64,000 nucleotides of DNA from Clarkia xantiana subsp. parviflora. Taxonomy: Eukaryota > Streptophyta > Magnoliopsida > Myrtales > Onagraceae. Position numbers and translations under genes: made by a program. Positions 42,463-55,059 of this stretch are shown here, one piece after another. How positions within the stretch are numbered: the stretch's first letter is position 1; each line of letters starts with the position of its first letter. Below the pieces are notes generated by a model. It was not told the DNA's origin, did not search any database, and saw only the letters and a program-made list of their open reading frames with translations. The stretch is from NCBI GenBank assembly GCA_036873135.1, contig JAPTYO010000010.1:10578634-10642633 (forward strand). The letters are read 5' to 3'.

Positions 42463-45400
42463 ATGGCCGGTGGTGGCAAGAAGAAGCAAGTTCAAGCTGG
42501 CAGCTCCCGTCCCGCAGGAACTATGAATTCCCAGTTGCCAGAACGTGTTGCTGAACAAGGTGAGAACCCCGCTCTTTCCCAGACAGAGGGGCAGGGTGAC
42601 GGTTATGAGGTCTCAGTCCGAGACACGGAGATGAACAGGCAGGATATCCCGCGTAGGGATGAAGATGAGGCTCCCCCAAACCCGGTGGGCCACGGAGGAG
42701 AAAGAGTCCCGCGTAGGGAAGAAGGGTCGTCTTCGAACTCGGAATTGGCCAAGGCAGTAGCAGATGCTATGCCCATGTTCTTGGCTGCCATGGAGGCCCT
42801 GCTGGACAAGAGAGAAGCCGCCAGGAGGGCGGAGGAGTTGCCTCCGCGAGAAGAATTACCTCCACCCCACCCGAGGGTGGTCCCAGAAGAACAAGAGGTT
42901 CAGTAGGTTCCGCCCAGGAGTAAGGGTAAAGAATCGGCGCACCTGGAGAAATTCGTGGTCGACGGCCCAGGACCGGTGCAAAACAGGACCATTCCCCTGA
43001 ATGGCCCCATCACCCCCGATCAGGTGGTGAAGATCGTCAACATCTGCATGGGTGACCAGAAGCAGATGACATCGGAGTTGAGGGATCGATCCAGCCATCC
43101 TTTCATTCCGCGGCTGTTAGATACGGTCGCCCCGCCAGGGCTAGGCATCCCGACCATCAAGGAGTACGATGGTGAAGGAGACCCGGTTCGCCATGTTCAG
43201 AGACATGTCCAGGCTTGCATGGGAAGGACCTCAAACGACGACCTCGTGTGTTCGCTGTTCCCGATTAGTTTGGGAGAAAGAGCCATGACTTGGTTTTTCA
43301 GCCTCCCACCAGGATGCATTACGTACTGGGCGGACATGCACGATCGGTTTATCAAACAGTATCAAGGTCGGAGGCGCCTTCTGAAGAGTGTAAGGTCCCT
43401 GACCCAGGTGGTGCAGAGGCCCGACGAATCGTTGGCATACTACTACCAACGATTCACTGCCAGTGCCGCAGAGATCGATGAAGAGATATCGGAGGGAGAG
43501 ACCATCCGTACTTTCCTGCGGAACTTGAGCGCTCCGTACGGCTCCGACCTGATGCACAGTGTAGCCGCGAAAGCTGTGTGGAGTATGGAGGCCCTGCAAG
43601 CGAGGGTGAAACAGCAAATCGACGTCCAGGAGTCGAAGATTGCTGCCGGAGAGCTCGATCCCCCGAGGTCGGGAAGGGGAAAACCATCGTCCAAGCTGTC
43701 GGATGAGCGCAAAGGGAGCGACAAGTCGGAAGGAAGTAGAAACCGTGGTCGCCCCGAGAAAAGAGAAGATAAACGTCCCCCTAGGAAGGACAATCGAGAA
43801 GGTCGGGCCGTTCCCATCAATAGCTCGATGACTTCTGTGTTAGCTGTGATGGATCGGGGTCTCGCCCGATACCCTCCGAGAAAAGAAGGCGAATTCCTAG
43901 GAGGCCGCCCTGACCGTTACTGTCGCTACCATCGAGCCAATGGTCACGACACTGAAAACTGTCGGGAGCTGAAGAAGGAGATAGAGAAGCTGATCCAGAA
44001 TGGGAAGCTTAAGGAGTTCGTCGGAAGGGGAAGGTGCCGATCCCGTTCCAAAAGTCGGTCGCGATCCCGTTCCAAGTCCCGTGATCGATCCCCGAAGAAG
44101 AAGAAGGTGGAGTCGGAACCTTCAGGTTCAGGTGCCCGTAAGGAGAGGCGGGGAACTATCAACGTCATCCACGGAGGAATGGCGGCGGGAGGTGATACCT
44201 CTGCTTCTCGGGAGAATTACGCTTCCCGCATATCTGCTGCGGTGGTGCTAGGCAAAAGGTCCCGGTCGTGGACCCTGAAGGAGGAAATGGTGATCTCTTT
44301 CTCGACGGAAGATCTAGTAGGCGTGGAGAGCCCTCACGACGATGCCTTGGTCGTGACCCTGGACGTGGATGGATTCGAGATGAAGCGGATCCTGATAGAT
44401 GGAGGGAGTTCCTCCGACATCCTTTTCATGGACGCTCTGGAAGCCATGGGAAAGACGAAAAAGGACCTGACACAGGTGGACCTCCCGATGGTGGGATTCT
44501 CTGGTTCCACTTCTTACCCGTTGAGAATGATTACCTTACCAGTAGAGTTTGGTAGTGGCTGGAAGATGGAGAAGCGAGACGTAGATTTCGTCGTAGTGGA
44601 GTCTGCGGGGGCATACAACGCTATTATCGGGAGGACCACTATCAACCCTCTCATGGCAGTCGCCTCGACGGTCCACCAGAAGATGAAGTTCCCGACTGAC
44701 AACGGAGTCGGAGAGGTCAAGGGTGACCAGGTGGCATCGCGAAAATGCTATGTTAACGCTACCCGAAGGAGAAGGAGGGAAGCCATGACCGTCCTTCAGA
44801 CTGATGCCGATCCTCGAGAGGAGTATGGGCGTCCCGCCCCCATGGAGGATCTGAAGGAGGTTGAGATTGATGGGCCTCAGAGGAAGGTGAAGATCGGGTC
44901 TGCTTTGTCGGAGGAAAGAGCCCGAGAGTTGATCGAGCTCCTGAAAGAGTTTAAGGAGCTGTTTGCCTGGTCCCCGAGTGATATGCCAGGAATTAGCCCC
45001 GACGTGATAGTGCACGAACTGAAGATAGATCCCGCGATCAAGCCTATCGCGCAGAGAAGGCGTCCGATGGGCGCGGACAAGAGGATCGCGATCCATCAAG
45101 AAGTGGGTAGACTGCTCGACGCTGGATTTATCAAAGAGCTCCGATTCCAGACTTGGGTTGCTAACCCAGTCCTAGTGCGAAAGAGTAACGGGAAGTGGCG
45201 GATGTGTGTCGATTTCCGCGACTTGAACAAGGCCTGCCCGAAGGACTGCTACCCGCTCCCGAGGATTGACCAGTTGGTGGATGCCACATCGGGACATGAG
45301 CTGCTGAGCTTTATGGATGCCTACTCCGGGTACAACCAGATCAAGATGGCGAAGGAGGATGCCCCCCACACAGCTTTTTACGCTGACAGTGACGTCTACC

Positions 45401-48131
45401 ATTACGACGTGATGCCCTTCGGATTGATCAATGTCGGAGCAACTTGCCAGCGGATGGTGAACAAGTTGTTTGGAGACATGCTGGGGAAAACCATGGAGGC
45501 GTATGTGGATGACATGCTGGTGAAGTCCCGACAGGCAGGAGACCATGTCCAGAACTTGGCGGCGGCGTTTGAGCGGATGAAGTTCCATAGGTTCGGCTGA
45601 ACCCCGACAAATGTGCTTTCGGGGTGAACTCGGGGAAGTTCCTAGGGTTCATGGTGAGCCAGAGAGGAATCGAGGTAAACCCTGAGAAGCTGCGAGCAAT
45701 CGAGGAGATGCAGTCCCCGAGGACTCATCGGGAGGTTCAGGTGCTGAATGGCCGGTTGGCCGCGATGAATCGCTTCCTATCCAAGGCGAGTGACCGAGCC
45801 ATGCCATTTGTTGATGTGCTGAGGGCCCACAAGAAGTTCGAATGGACCGACAAGTGCGAGGAGGCGTTCCAGGCACTCAAGCAGCACCTACGTACCCTTC
45901 CGCCGTTGGCGAAACCAGTCCCAGGCGAGCCGCTTTATCTCTATTTGGCTGTTTCTGATGTGGCTGTTAGTTCTGTTTTGATCAAAATTGTCAAGGGCAA
46001 TCAAGTGCCTATCTATTATGTAAGCAAGGCGTTTGCCAAGTCTGAAATAAATTATCCCGCTATTGAGAAGTATCTCTTTGCGTTGGTTATTGCCGCTCGA
46101 AAACTACGACCTTACTTACATGCCCATGAAGTCACGGTATTGACTAATCAGCCCTTGAAGCACTTTTTGAACCGACCGGAGGCGTCGGGGAGACTGGTGA
46201 AATGGGCCATCGAGCTGACGGAGTTCCGTATTCATTTTGCTCCGAGAACTGCTATTAAGGGCCAGGCATTGGCAGATTTTATAGCTGAGTCTACGGCACC
46301 CGATCTGGAAGTAACGGGTCCCGCATAGGGGGCAACCATGGAAGAGGCCCCGACAGCAGAACAGGCCCCGATAACAGAACAGCCAAATGAAGAGAACACC
46401 TGGGAGATGTACACTGATGGTTCATCGAGTGTAGAAGGCTCGGGGGCAGGATTTGTATTGATACCGCCCGGTGGAGGCGAGCCCCTACGATATGCCTTGG
46501 CGTTGACGTTCAAAGCCACCAACAATGAAGCAGAATACGAGGCTCTCATCACGGGCCTCAGGATTGCCAAGGGTACGGGGGTCGACCATCTAAAGGTGAA
46601 GTGTGATGCCAGCTTGGTTGTAAATCAAGTCCAGGGGAACTATGAAGCCAGGAGCCCGACAATGAAGAAGTATTTGCACAAGGTGCAGACTTTGAAGGGA
46701 AGCTTCAAAAGCTTCGATATCGAGGCGATCCCAAGGGAAGAAAACGAGGAAGCAGATGCCTTAAGCAAGTTTGCTCTTGGAGTGGCCCCCGAGGAGAATC
46801 GGAAGGTACATTTCCTGGAGAAAGTGATTATCTCAAACATTGATCCAGCGGAGATCTGTGTTATTGAGACAGGATCGGAGGAAGAAGAGAAGCCCACTTG
46901 GATGACCCCGATGGTCACATACCTGACTACGGGGGCACTTCCCGATGACAAGGTGGCAGCTGTCAGGTTGTGACGGATTGCAGACAACTACGCGATGGTG
47001 GACAACCAGTTATACAAAAAAGGGTATGTAAAGCCTTTCTTAAAATGCGTGGCGGAACCCAACACGAATCGGATCCTGAGGGAACTACATGAGGGAGTCG
47101 CAGCCTGTCATGAAGGGGCCCGATCTCTTGTAAGGAAGGCGCTGAACTTGGGCTACTATTGGCCTTCGATGAACAAGGAGGCGACTGCAATGGTCCGATC
47201 CTGTGATGCATGCCAGAGGTACGCTCCGAATATCGTGGCTCCCGCCGCGGACTTAATGCCCATCAGGAGTGCATGGCCCTTCGCGCAATGGGGGATTGAC
47301 TTGGTGGGACCTCTTCCCCAAGCGAAAGGTCAGTGCAAGTATTTGCTCGTGGCTGTCGATTACTTCTCAAAGTGGATAGAGGCTAAGGCATTGGCCAGGA
47401 CGACGGGGCAGCAGATCCTCAAATTCCTCCAAACTCAAATCATATCCCGGTATGGGGTTCCTCGAGTGCTGATCAGTGACAACGGCCCTCCGTTCAATGG
47501 GACTCAGTTGAAGGAGTACCTGGAGGAGTTGAACATCGAACATCGGACCGCTTCAGTCCGCCACGCTCAAACCAATGGCCAGGTGGAATCAGCCAACAAG
47601 ATCGTGATGGATGGCTTGAAGAAGAGAGTCTATGCCTTGCAGAGCCATTGGCTGGATGAGCTCGAAAACGTGCTGTGGGCTGTAAGAACAACACCCAAAC
47701 AATCGACAGGGGAAACTCCGTTTGGCCTGGTCTATGGCACGGAGGCAGTCGCTCCCGTGGAAATAGCGGTGGCGTCCCATCGCGCGAAATATTACGAGCC
47801 TCTGACAAATGAGGAAATGAGGCGTCTAGACTTAGACTTGCTCGAGGAGAAAAGATGGAAGGCTGATGAAGTTCAGGCCCGAATGCGTCTAGCAACAGCC
47901 CGATATTACAATCGGCGTGTCAGGTCCCGACAATTCTTCGTGGGAGAACTTGTCTGGCGGAGGAACGAGTTTGTTCATCAAGATCGGATCAACAAGCTAT
48001 CGCCAAAATGGGAGGGACCTTACAAGATCGTAGGGATGCCAGCACCCAATGCATACAAGCTAGAGGACCTTGATGGCAAGACGTTGAAGCATTCCTTCAG
48101 TGGCGAACACTTGAAGAAGTATCATGTTTGA
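42463..48131 (+). pseudogene. gag-pol: Tat-lineage Gag-Pol with three stops and a frameshift
   Basis: Starts at ATG 42463. Gag spans to about 44180, with a capsid-like region (about 43120-43620), a zinc knuckle CRYHRANGHDTENC and an RS-rich tail (44030-44100). Protease IDGGSSSDILF (about 44395), RT with YVDDM (about 45505), RNase H, second RNase H (WEMYTDGSSSVEGSG, about 46405), integrase with intact-looking WGIDLVGPLP (about 47290), SDNGPPF and NGQVESANK, C-terminal PKWEGPYK. Breaks: TAG at 42904-42906, a one-base frame change near 45590 followed by TGA at 45598, TAG at 46326-46328 and TGA at 46971-46973. Two stops fit C-to-T changes (CAG or CGA codons), as expected for methylated transposon DNA. 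The pieces before and after each break are otherwise collinear with the first element. Confidence 0.92.
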
Positions 48132-48279
48132 TATTAAGACGCCGCGAAGGGCGCAAATTGTCTATCAATAAGATCCGATGTAAGCCTATTTTGAGTTATT
48201 TATGAATAAAAGAAGTTGCTTCCGATCAAATTGCTTTTAGATTTATTCTAACTGTTAGTAAGACGTCCTGAAGGACGCG

Positions 48280-48910
48280 ACAAAAGCCTTCCGAGGTATG
48301 CGTAAGTCGTCTATGATGCGGCCAAAAGCCTTAACGGGTACGGACAAAAGCCCTACGGGGTACATATAAGTCGTCTTTATGATGCAACCAAAAGCCTAGG
48401 TACGAAAAAGCCCTGATGGGTCCGCGTAAGTCGTCTATATGGTGCGGCCAAAAGCCTTAACGGGTACGAAAAAGCCTTAACAGGTCCGCGTAAGTCGTCT
48501 ATATGATGCGGCCAAAAGCCTTAACGTGTACGAAAAAGCCTTAACAGGTCCGCGAAAGTCGTCTGGTAAAGACGCGATAAAAGCCCTTAAAGGGTATGAC
48601 TAAAGTCATCTGATTTGGCAAGATAAGAGCCCTAAGGGGTGTTGAAAATGGCCTTGAAAGGCAGGGACGAGAAACCTTAAGTGGTGAAGTCCCGATTGGA
48701 CGAGAAGCCTTAAGTGGTGAAGTCCCGATTGGACGTGAAGCCTTAAGTGGTGAAGTCCCGATTGGACGAGAAGTCTTAAGTGGTGAAATCCCGATTAGAC
48801 GAGAAACCGTAAGCGGTGAAGTTTCGATAGGACGAGAAGCCTTAAGTGGTAAAGTCCCGATTCTATTTGAAACCTTAAGTGGTGAAGTCCCGAGTAAAGC
48901 GTCGGAAGGA
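48280..48910 (+). repeat. Two tandem arrays 3' of pol
   Basis: 48290-48600: about five degenerate units containing GCGGCCAAAAGCCTTAACGG and CGTAAGTCGTCTATATGATG. 48665-48900: about seven units of about 33 bp containing GAAGCCTTAAGTGGTGAAGT and CCCGATTGGAC. Position 3' of integrase matches the array of the first element, but the sequences differ. Confidence 0.85.
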
Positions 48911-49099
48911 CGTATGGAGTCATCTCAAATGGTGCATCGGAACGTTCTGAGTAACGAATTTAAAGCCGCTTTAGATAAGCGCAAACGATTATCGAGACCA
49001 AAACAGATGACAGAAATCCCTTATATAAAGGCTCAAAGGCCTAGGAGTTCGGATACAAAAGCGAAGGAGAAAGACTACAAGGACTAAAAAGATGCAACA

Positions 49100-51802
49100 T
49101 TAAACTTGGTCCTTGTTGGAAGATGGATCCTCAGCAGCATCGGAGGGAGCAAGGTTCGAAGGAGCCTGAGCAGAAGGCTCCGCAGCCGGCAGAGTCAGGT
49201 CCACGGTAGCGGCCTCTTCACTCTCCGCGGGGAGGTTGAAGTACTTCTCCGCGACGGGGGCGAGAGTCTCGGACTTCGTGAAGTCGATGGAATCCGGGTA
49301 GGCTGTATAGAGCTCTTCGACGGCGTTGTATAAGACATCCTCCATCTCGGACTTGCAGAACTCTACAGCAGCCACCTTAAATTCTTCGGAGTTCCGATAC
49401 TCCCCGCGGCCCTGTAGGCGGCCCTCTTCGAGGCCTTGAGCCTTTGCCTCAGCCAGCTTGGCAGAGAACTCAGCCCTCTTCGCCTCAGACCTCGCCTTGG
49501 CCTCCGCGAGAAGATCCGCGAAGACGTCCTTCTCGTGAATGAGTTGCTTCTTCTCCGCCTCATTCCGCTGCTGCTCCACCTGGACCATCTTCCGCTCCCG
49601 ACGCATGACAGCCTCATGATCGTGGACTTTCTTGAGCAGGCTCGAGGTCATCTCGTCTAAGAGAGCTTTCTCCTTGGTCATCTTGTTCTTGGCCGCCACT
49701 GCCTCGTCGAGTTCTACCTGAAGCTTGGTTAAGGCATCAGGGTTCGACTTGGCTTCCGCCTCCTCCAAAGCACTCTTCAGAGCTAAGGCAATGGCGAAAC
49801 AACGCTGCTGGTCCGCAGTTTCCTAAGGCGAAGGGAAAAAAGTTAAGAATTCAATACTCGAAAGCAAAGATGAAGGAAGCAAACAAAGGTAAAGTATTAC
49901 CTCCATCCGACGGACGGCCATAGCGCGGAATTCCTCTTCGATGTCCTCCCGCGACAAGCAAAGCGGCAGCCTCAAAGCGGGAGGAATTGACCCTGCCAGC
50001 AGATGCAGGGCCAAGTCAGGCTGAAGATTATCCCGTCGGATCGAAAACCCGTGGAGGGATTCGATCGGACGCCAGGGAACCGTCGCCTGGTCGGGGGTGT
50101 AGATCTTGTAAACATCATCCATCGGAAGACGAGGGATAACGTCGGCATCATCGACGGGAGGAGCTACCTCGGTCGGAGGAAGCTCAGGAGTAGGAGTACG
50201 GAAAGCAGGAGGAGGACTCCGGGACACGTCCCTCACAGCGGGTCCCATGCTCCTTGACCCCGACCTTCCGCGGGGAAGCAGGCCCCCCTCATCAGGCTCC
50301 TCGGCAGAAGGAGAAGCCTCCAAATCAGTCACCCGACGGAACTGAGCTTCCGCCGGGACGTCCTCCCGCGTCAGTTCTTGTGGAGCTGCAGTCTCCGCTG
50401 GAATGACAGCCTCCGTCGGGACAGGAGTGTCTGAGGGACCTGCGGTGGCAGGACGAACATGATCAGGAATAATTCCGCCAGGACACCAGAGAATTTGACG
50501 TTCGACATGCTGGTCTTTCCCATGGAAGTTATAATATCCCGCCTTGAGAACGCGGGGGACTTCTCCTCGAAGGATATATTTAATTTCCCGAACCCGCGAC
50601 TCCCGATCAGCGGGGATAAATTCCTTGGGAACTAATTTCTTATATCGTTTAATTGCACGACGAACGCGCTTACCTTCCTCGACAGTAGTGGCCCCGAAGG
50701 CCCGATCTATCTCCCCCCTCTTGGCCTTCTTGGCCCCGACCTGCTCTTCGGTGGGAGGAGCAGCAGACATAGGAGTGGAAGAGGAAGCACCTTTCTTCAC
50801 CAGCTTTCGCTTCCGCTTGGAGCCACTCTGGACGGCATCAGTCTCGCCCTGCTTCATAATGAGATGGGTCAGCAGAGAAGCCTTCTTGGCTGCAAAGGTA
50901 AAAAATAAGATAGTTAGAAATATTACCCAAATGACCAAATCCTTGGAAACAGAGTCAAGGAGTCGGACTCCGATAATGATCAGGTCCTTCTCCCGGAGCT
51001 TGTTGGCGTCGAGGGGTATGAAGTTGTCTCCCCAACGGTAGAGCTGAACCATCTGGAGGGTGTTGAGGTCATCCTCGGTGTAGTCTAAGAGCTTGGGGGC
51101 AGGGTCCGCCACGACCTCCCATCGAGGCCATGGGACAGAGCTGTGCTGGACGAAGAAGTAGTACTTCTTCCATCCGCTATTGTCAGACCCCGAGTCGCGT
51201 ATCAGTATCCGATCCTTGTGGAACTTCCAAGTCTCGCTGTCCCAGCCTAAACGTGAAAGTTGTTCCTTTGTCCACTTAGGGAATCGGGGGGGAGAAGGAG
51301 CAGACACCCGCTTTGTTGCACTTCATGCCGTAGAAAGTGCGGAATAGCAGTAGACTGTACGTCCACTGCTGGCGGTGGCATAAGAATTGGAAGGCATTCC
51401 ACACGCGGATGGCGTGTGGAGAGAAGGTACAAGGATGCGTTTTGTAGAAGTTGCACATCTCCACCATATTTCCGCAGAAGGGGAACCGAATCCCCGCGCT
51501 TATTTGACCGGCGGAGACGAACACTTCCCCTGCCCGAGGAGGCGTAATGATGTGCTTCCTTCTGACAGCAGATTGAGACTCATACGGGAAACGAGGTTCC
51601 CAATCTGAGGTAATACACCCCTCTCTAAGGGCAACCTCATATGAAGCCTCAGAGATCTCATTGACGGCAAATTCGAAAATGAAAGGAGCCCTAGCCTCAG
51701 AACTAGCTTCGTCTAAAACGATTGCAAACAAAAGAATTTGAGAAAAGGAGAACAGACAGCAAGTAAATCACGAAAACATAAAAGAAAGCCCTTACCAGAC
51801 AT
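49100..51802 (-). CDS. Antisense spliced gene of the Tat element (gypsy-type 'Transposase_28'-like protein)
   Basis: Runs opposite to gag-pol. Model: ATG at 51802, exon 51802-51796, intron 51795-51713 (GTAAGG...TTTTAG), exon 51712-49901, intron 49900-49823 (GTAATA...CCTTAG), exon 49822-49100; phases agree. The start reads MSDEASSEARAPF. The first third contains RFPFCGNMVEMCNFYKTHPC, HAIRVWNAFQFL and RTFYGMKCNKAG, resembling the Pfam 'putative gypsy type transposon' family (PF04195). The middle is basic and proline-rich; the last exon is a long coiled coil (EEAEAKSNPDALTKLQVE...) ending in an acidic, alanine-rich tail. A run of seven C (minus strand, about 51288) puts the two parts of exon 2 in different frames, so this copy is probably broken by one base. 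A hydrophobic stretch WVIFLTILFFTFAA (about 50910) is unexplained. Function unknown. Confidence 0.75.
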
Positions 51803-51957
51803 GATCGGTGGTCGAAGAGGTAAAATGAAGGAAGATCGGAAGGGTTGAAGGCCTTGATCACTTGAACAGCAGGAGGAGCTTGGAGAAGAAGCTTCGAATG
51901 CAAGAATGGCTGAAATCGAGAGAGTGCAGAAGAAGTGAATAAAGCCAGGGTTTTAGC

Positions 51958-51964
51958 TTTTATA
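51958..51964 (-). promoter_or_regulatory. TATA box of the antisense gene
   Basis: GCTTATAAAAGC on the minus strand, 156 bases upstream of the ATG, followed by a pyrimidine-rich leader. It is the counterpart of the plus-strand TATAAAA at 5423 in the first element. Confidence 0.65.
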
Positions 51965-52437
51965 AGCAAAAGGACAACGGAGGGGACTTAATCTTGACCG
52001 TTGAAGACGAAACGACTTGATCTCAATCGTTGAAATCATGGGGACGGTACGGAAGAGACAGCTGGACGAGTTTGATCTGCACCGTTGAAGAGGAAACGAC
52101 ACGATCTTAATCGCCAAGATTATAGGTACGGAAGAGACGCGAGTGACGTCACAACTGCTTTTTCAGAAAGCAACAGTCACGCCGATTTAAAATGTCATTT
52201 CCTTATCCCCAGGCATTTAATGCTACAGTAACCGAGGAGTCTCCTCGGATTTGGCAACTGCCCATGGGGTCTGGTGGGCCCAAGGTAATCATGAGTAAGA
52301 GACTCTGTTATACAACAATTACACGCAAGGCAAAAACCTCCGACGGTGGTATCGGAGGGTATGAAGACAAAAGCCTCCGACAGAAAGACCGGAGGATCGG
52401 AACTGAAAGACACAGCGAACTAAAAGTACCCCATGTC

Positions 52438-52448
52438 TTGGGGGCAAA
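52438..52448 (+). other. Polypurine tract
   Basis: CTTGGGGGCAAA directly before the 3' LTR. Confidence 0.75.
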
Positions 52449-53229
52449 TGATGGGCTCCGATGGAATCGTCAGCCCCGTTAACAGCCAGTAGACGGCGAA
52501 TAGGTCCAGTGGGCCTCGAGAAAGGCCTGGAGGGCCCGAAGGCCCAATATGAAGGGTCCCGACTTAAGCGGTCCTGACATAAGAGCTGAACGCTCCCGAC
52601 AAGAAGCCTCTGAGTAGGCCCCGATATGCCTTAGTAAAGGCCACGACGCGCCTTAGTAAAGGCCCCGATAATATAGCCCCGCAGAGGCTGGACCTGTCCC
52701 GTAGAGACTGAAGGTCCTGTGTGGTGACCTAGAATGAGACAACTCTGGAGTCCCCGACAGGAGTCGAGACTTGTGATCAGAGGATAAAGACCGAGAAACC
52801 CGCCTACTAGATAGAGTAGTGGGAGACGGTTAAAGATATAGATAAGTCCCCCGAGATACGCAGGGCGTGCCCGAGATACGCGGAAGTATGGGTAAGATAC
52901 GCGGAGCGTGAGGCGAGATATACGGAATCCTGACCGAGATATACGGAATCGTGGCGAGATACACGGAATCATGGGCAAAACGGCCAACCACGGTCACAGG
53001 TAACTGAGTAACTTCCCCTCCTATATAAAGGAGGAAGTTACCTCAGAAAACAATCATCTAATACGCACTTAGAATACTGCTGCCACCCCATTGATTGTAT
53101 ACTCATTTAAGTATCGGAGAGGGATTCTGGGTCACCACCCAGGTCATCCCCTTTTGCAGGATTACGCGGAGCCCAGGAGTCCAGAGCATTCCGTCAAGGA
53201 CGTAACGGAGTTTCGCCCGTGATCCAACA
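52449..53229 (+). repeat. 3' LTR
   Basis: 781 bp, same length as the 5' LTR, eight substitutions by eye and no indels. TATA at 53022-53029. Confidence 0.92.
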
Positions 53230-53234
53230 TAATT

Positions 53235-55059
53235 AAGAGGTCGGCCTATTAAATCAAGTGAAAGAAACCTATTATAGACCTGCCTATAATACAAGAAGAA
53301 ACGATGACACTACGAAGCATCGCCAATTTTAAATACATTTAATTATTTTTAACATGATTGCGACGCTTAAACTAGCATGCGTCCGCAATGAAAAGTGAAA
53401 AGTTATGATGTTTTTTTTTTAATAGTATGATACAATTTTATAATGGCATATATTGTTGTAGGCTACATAAATGTTTGAATAACATGGATTTGTTTGTAGA
53501 AAAGTACAACAGATTCCGAGTATCTCCTAAATAGGAGAGAGTACGTCATTAGTCATTACCTATAACCTTAAACATTAATTAGTATATTAAAGAGCTTGCT
53601 TGTAATAACTAATATCATATGTATATGCTGCGTTTAATTGGCTACGAGTTGGACAAGAATCAATTGATTTGTGAGGGTTTCTTTGTTCACTGATTGCAAT
53701 ATGGCTTCTATTTCCCATGAAATTTACAGCACTCATTTTCAAGGCATCACAAGTCCCATTATTTGCATGGGGAACCCGCTATATATCTTAATTAAAATTT
53801 TAAAAGTAATCCTATCTTAAAGACATCTTAAAGAGATGCCTTTTTTTCCTGGTAAGAAATTGAAGTACGGCGTCTGTGATGACTATTTAGATGTGTAGCA
53901 AATATGTTACGACTATTATGATCGGAGTTCTGTTAAGACACTCTATATATGAGAAAGATTGTGTCATAATTTTAAAAATAGTATGTAAAAGTAAAACTAT
54001 TGGAACAATTTTGTCAACATCTACTCATTAGTCATTACATTAGAAGAAATAGTTAACACACTAAGAGCATTTACAATTTGTATTACATAGTATTACTTAA
54101 ATATAAGTTTAACGTATTTTTTATGTAAAATGAATAAAAACGTGTTACAATTCTTTTATATAATATTCTTATAAAGGTGTGACCCATCTATTTTTATATA
54201 ACATATTCATTAAACTTAAGAAATGCACTATGTGTTACTAACTAATTTTTAATTATAAATTAATTCATTTTATAATTAATGCTAATATCTTATTGGTTGT
54301 TGTTAGAAAATTTAATAATAAAATATATTTAAGTAATACGAGAGCAAATATTGTTTATATATGTCTTAACTTTATATATTATTTGAAATATAAATATGTA
54401 TTTACGTAACACTTTTAAATAAAACAATTTAAGTAAAACTATGGTGTATGCACTGAGTAAAACCATTTAGAATTTAGATGGTTTTAGAAGAAAATTTATG
54501 GAGCATGCAGTTAATGAATGCTCAACTACTAACTGAACCGAACATCTGAAAAGGTAAGATTCTAACAGAAACGCACCGACCAACTCCTAAAACGACAGAG
54601 CCATGGCCATGGGCAGAGATATAGGTACGCGTCGGTTGACCACGCCTGCCACTGCAACTGCCATGCCAGCATGGGCTGCATTTGCAGAGCTTATTATTAT
54701 TTTTTTATCAATTTTTTTATTAAATTAAATAGTTTGGGTTTTTTTCATGCTATTGTTTCTCTTTTTTTTATTTAAACAGAAAGAGTGGATGAGATTGAGA
54801 GCACGTGAATGAGGCAGTTAGGCCGTTAATTAGAACAACCATATCCATTCAGCTACTGCAGAAATAACCAAGAACTTTCTTTTCTTTTATTCTCTATAAT
54901 ATATATATATAATATAAAATGTTGGTTAATTAATTAATGAGAAGTTTCTTACATACGTACATGGCCGAAATGTACATGCTATCGTTTAAAACAAAGCAAT
55001 GTTAAATGGTCCATACCCTCTATTATACACATTCCCCTTTGTTAACAATCTATATACCA
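53235..55059. other. AT-rich intergenic DNA, no gene seen
   Basis: No convincing coding frame. 54610-54690 is a less AT-rich patch with CATGGCCATGGGC and GCCATGCCAGCATGGGC palindromes of unknown meaning. Confidence 0.45.

Larger units (their letters stand above)
41628..53229 (+). mobile_element. Ty3/gypsy Tat-lineage LTR retrotransposon, complete structure, mutated
   Basis: 11.6 kb with two 781-bp LTRs, target duplication TAATT (41623-41627 and 53230-53234), PBS and PPT. Order: LTR, gag-pol (plus), tandem repeats, antisense spliced gene (minus), LTR. I count eight substitutions between the LTRs, about 1 percent, so insertion is recent. gag-pol carries three in-frame stops and one frameshift, so the copy cannot make its own proteins without suppression. 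Confidence 0.95.
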
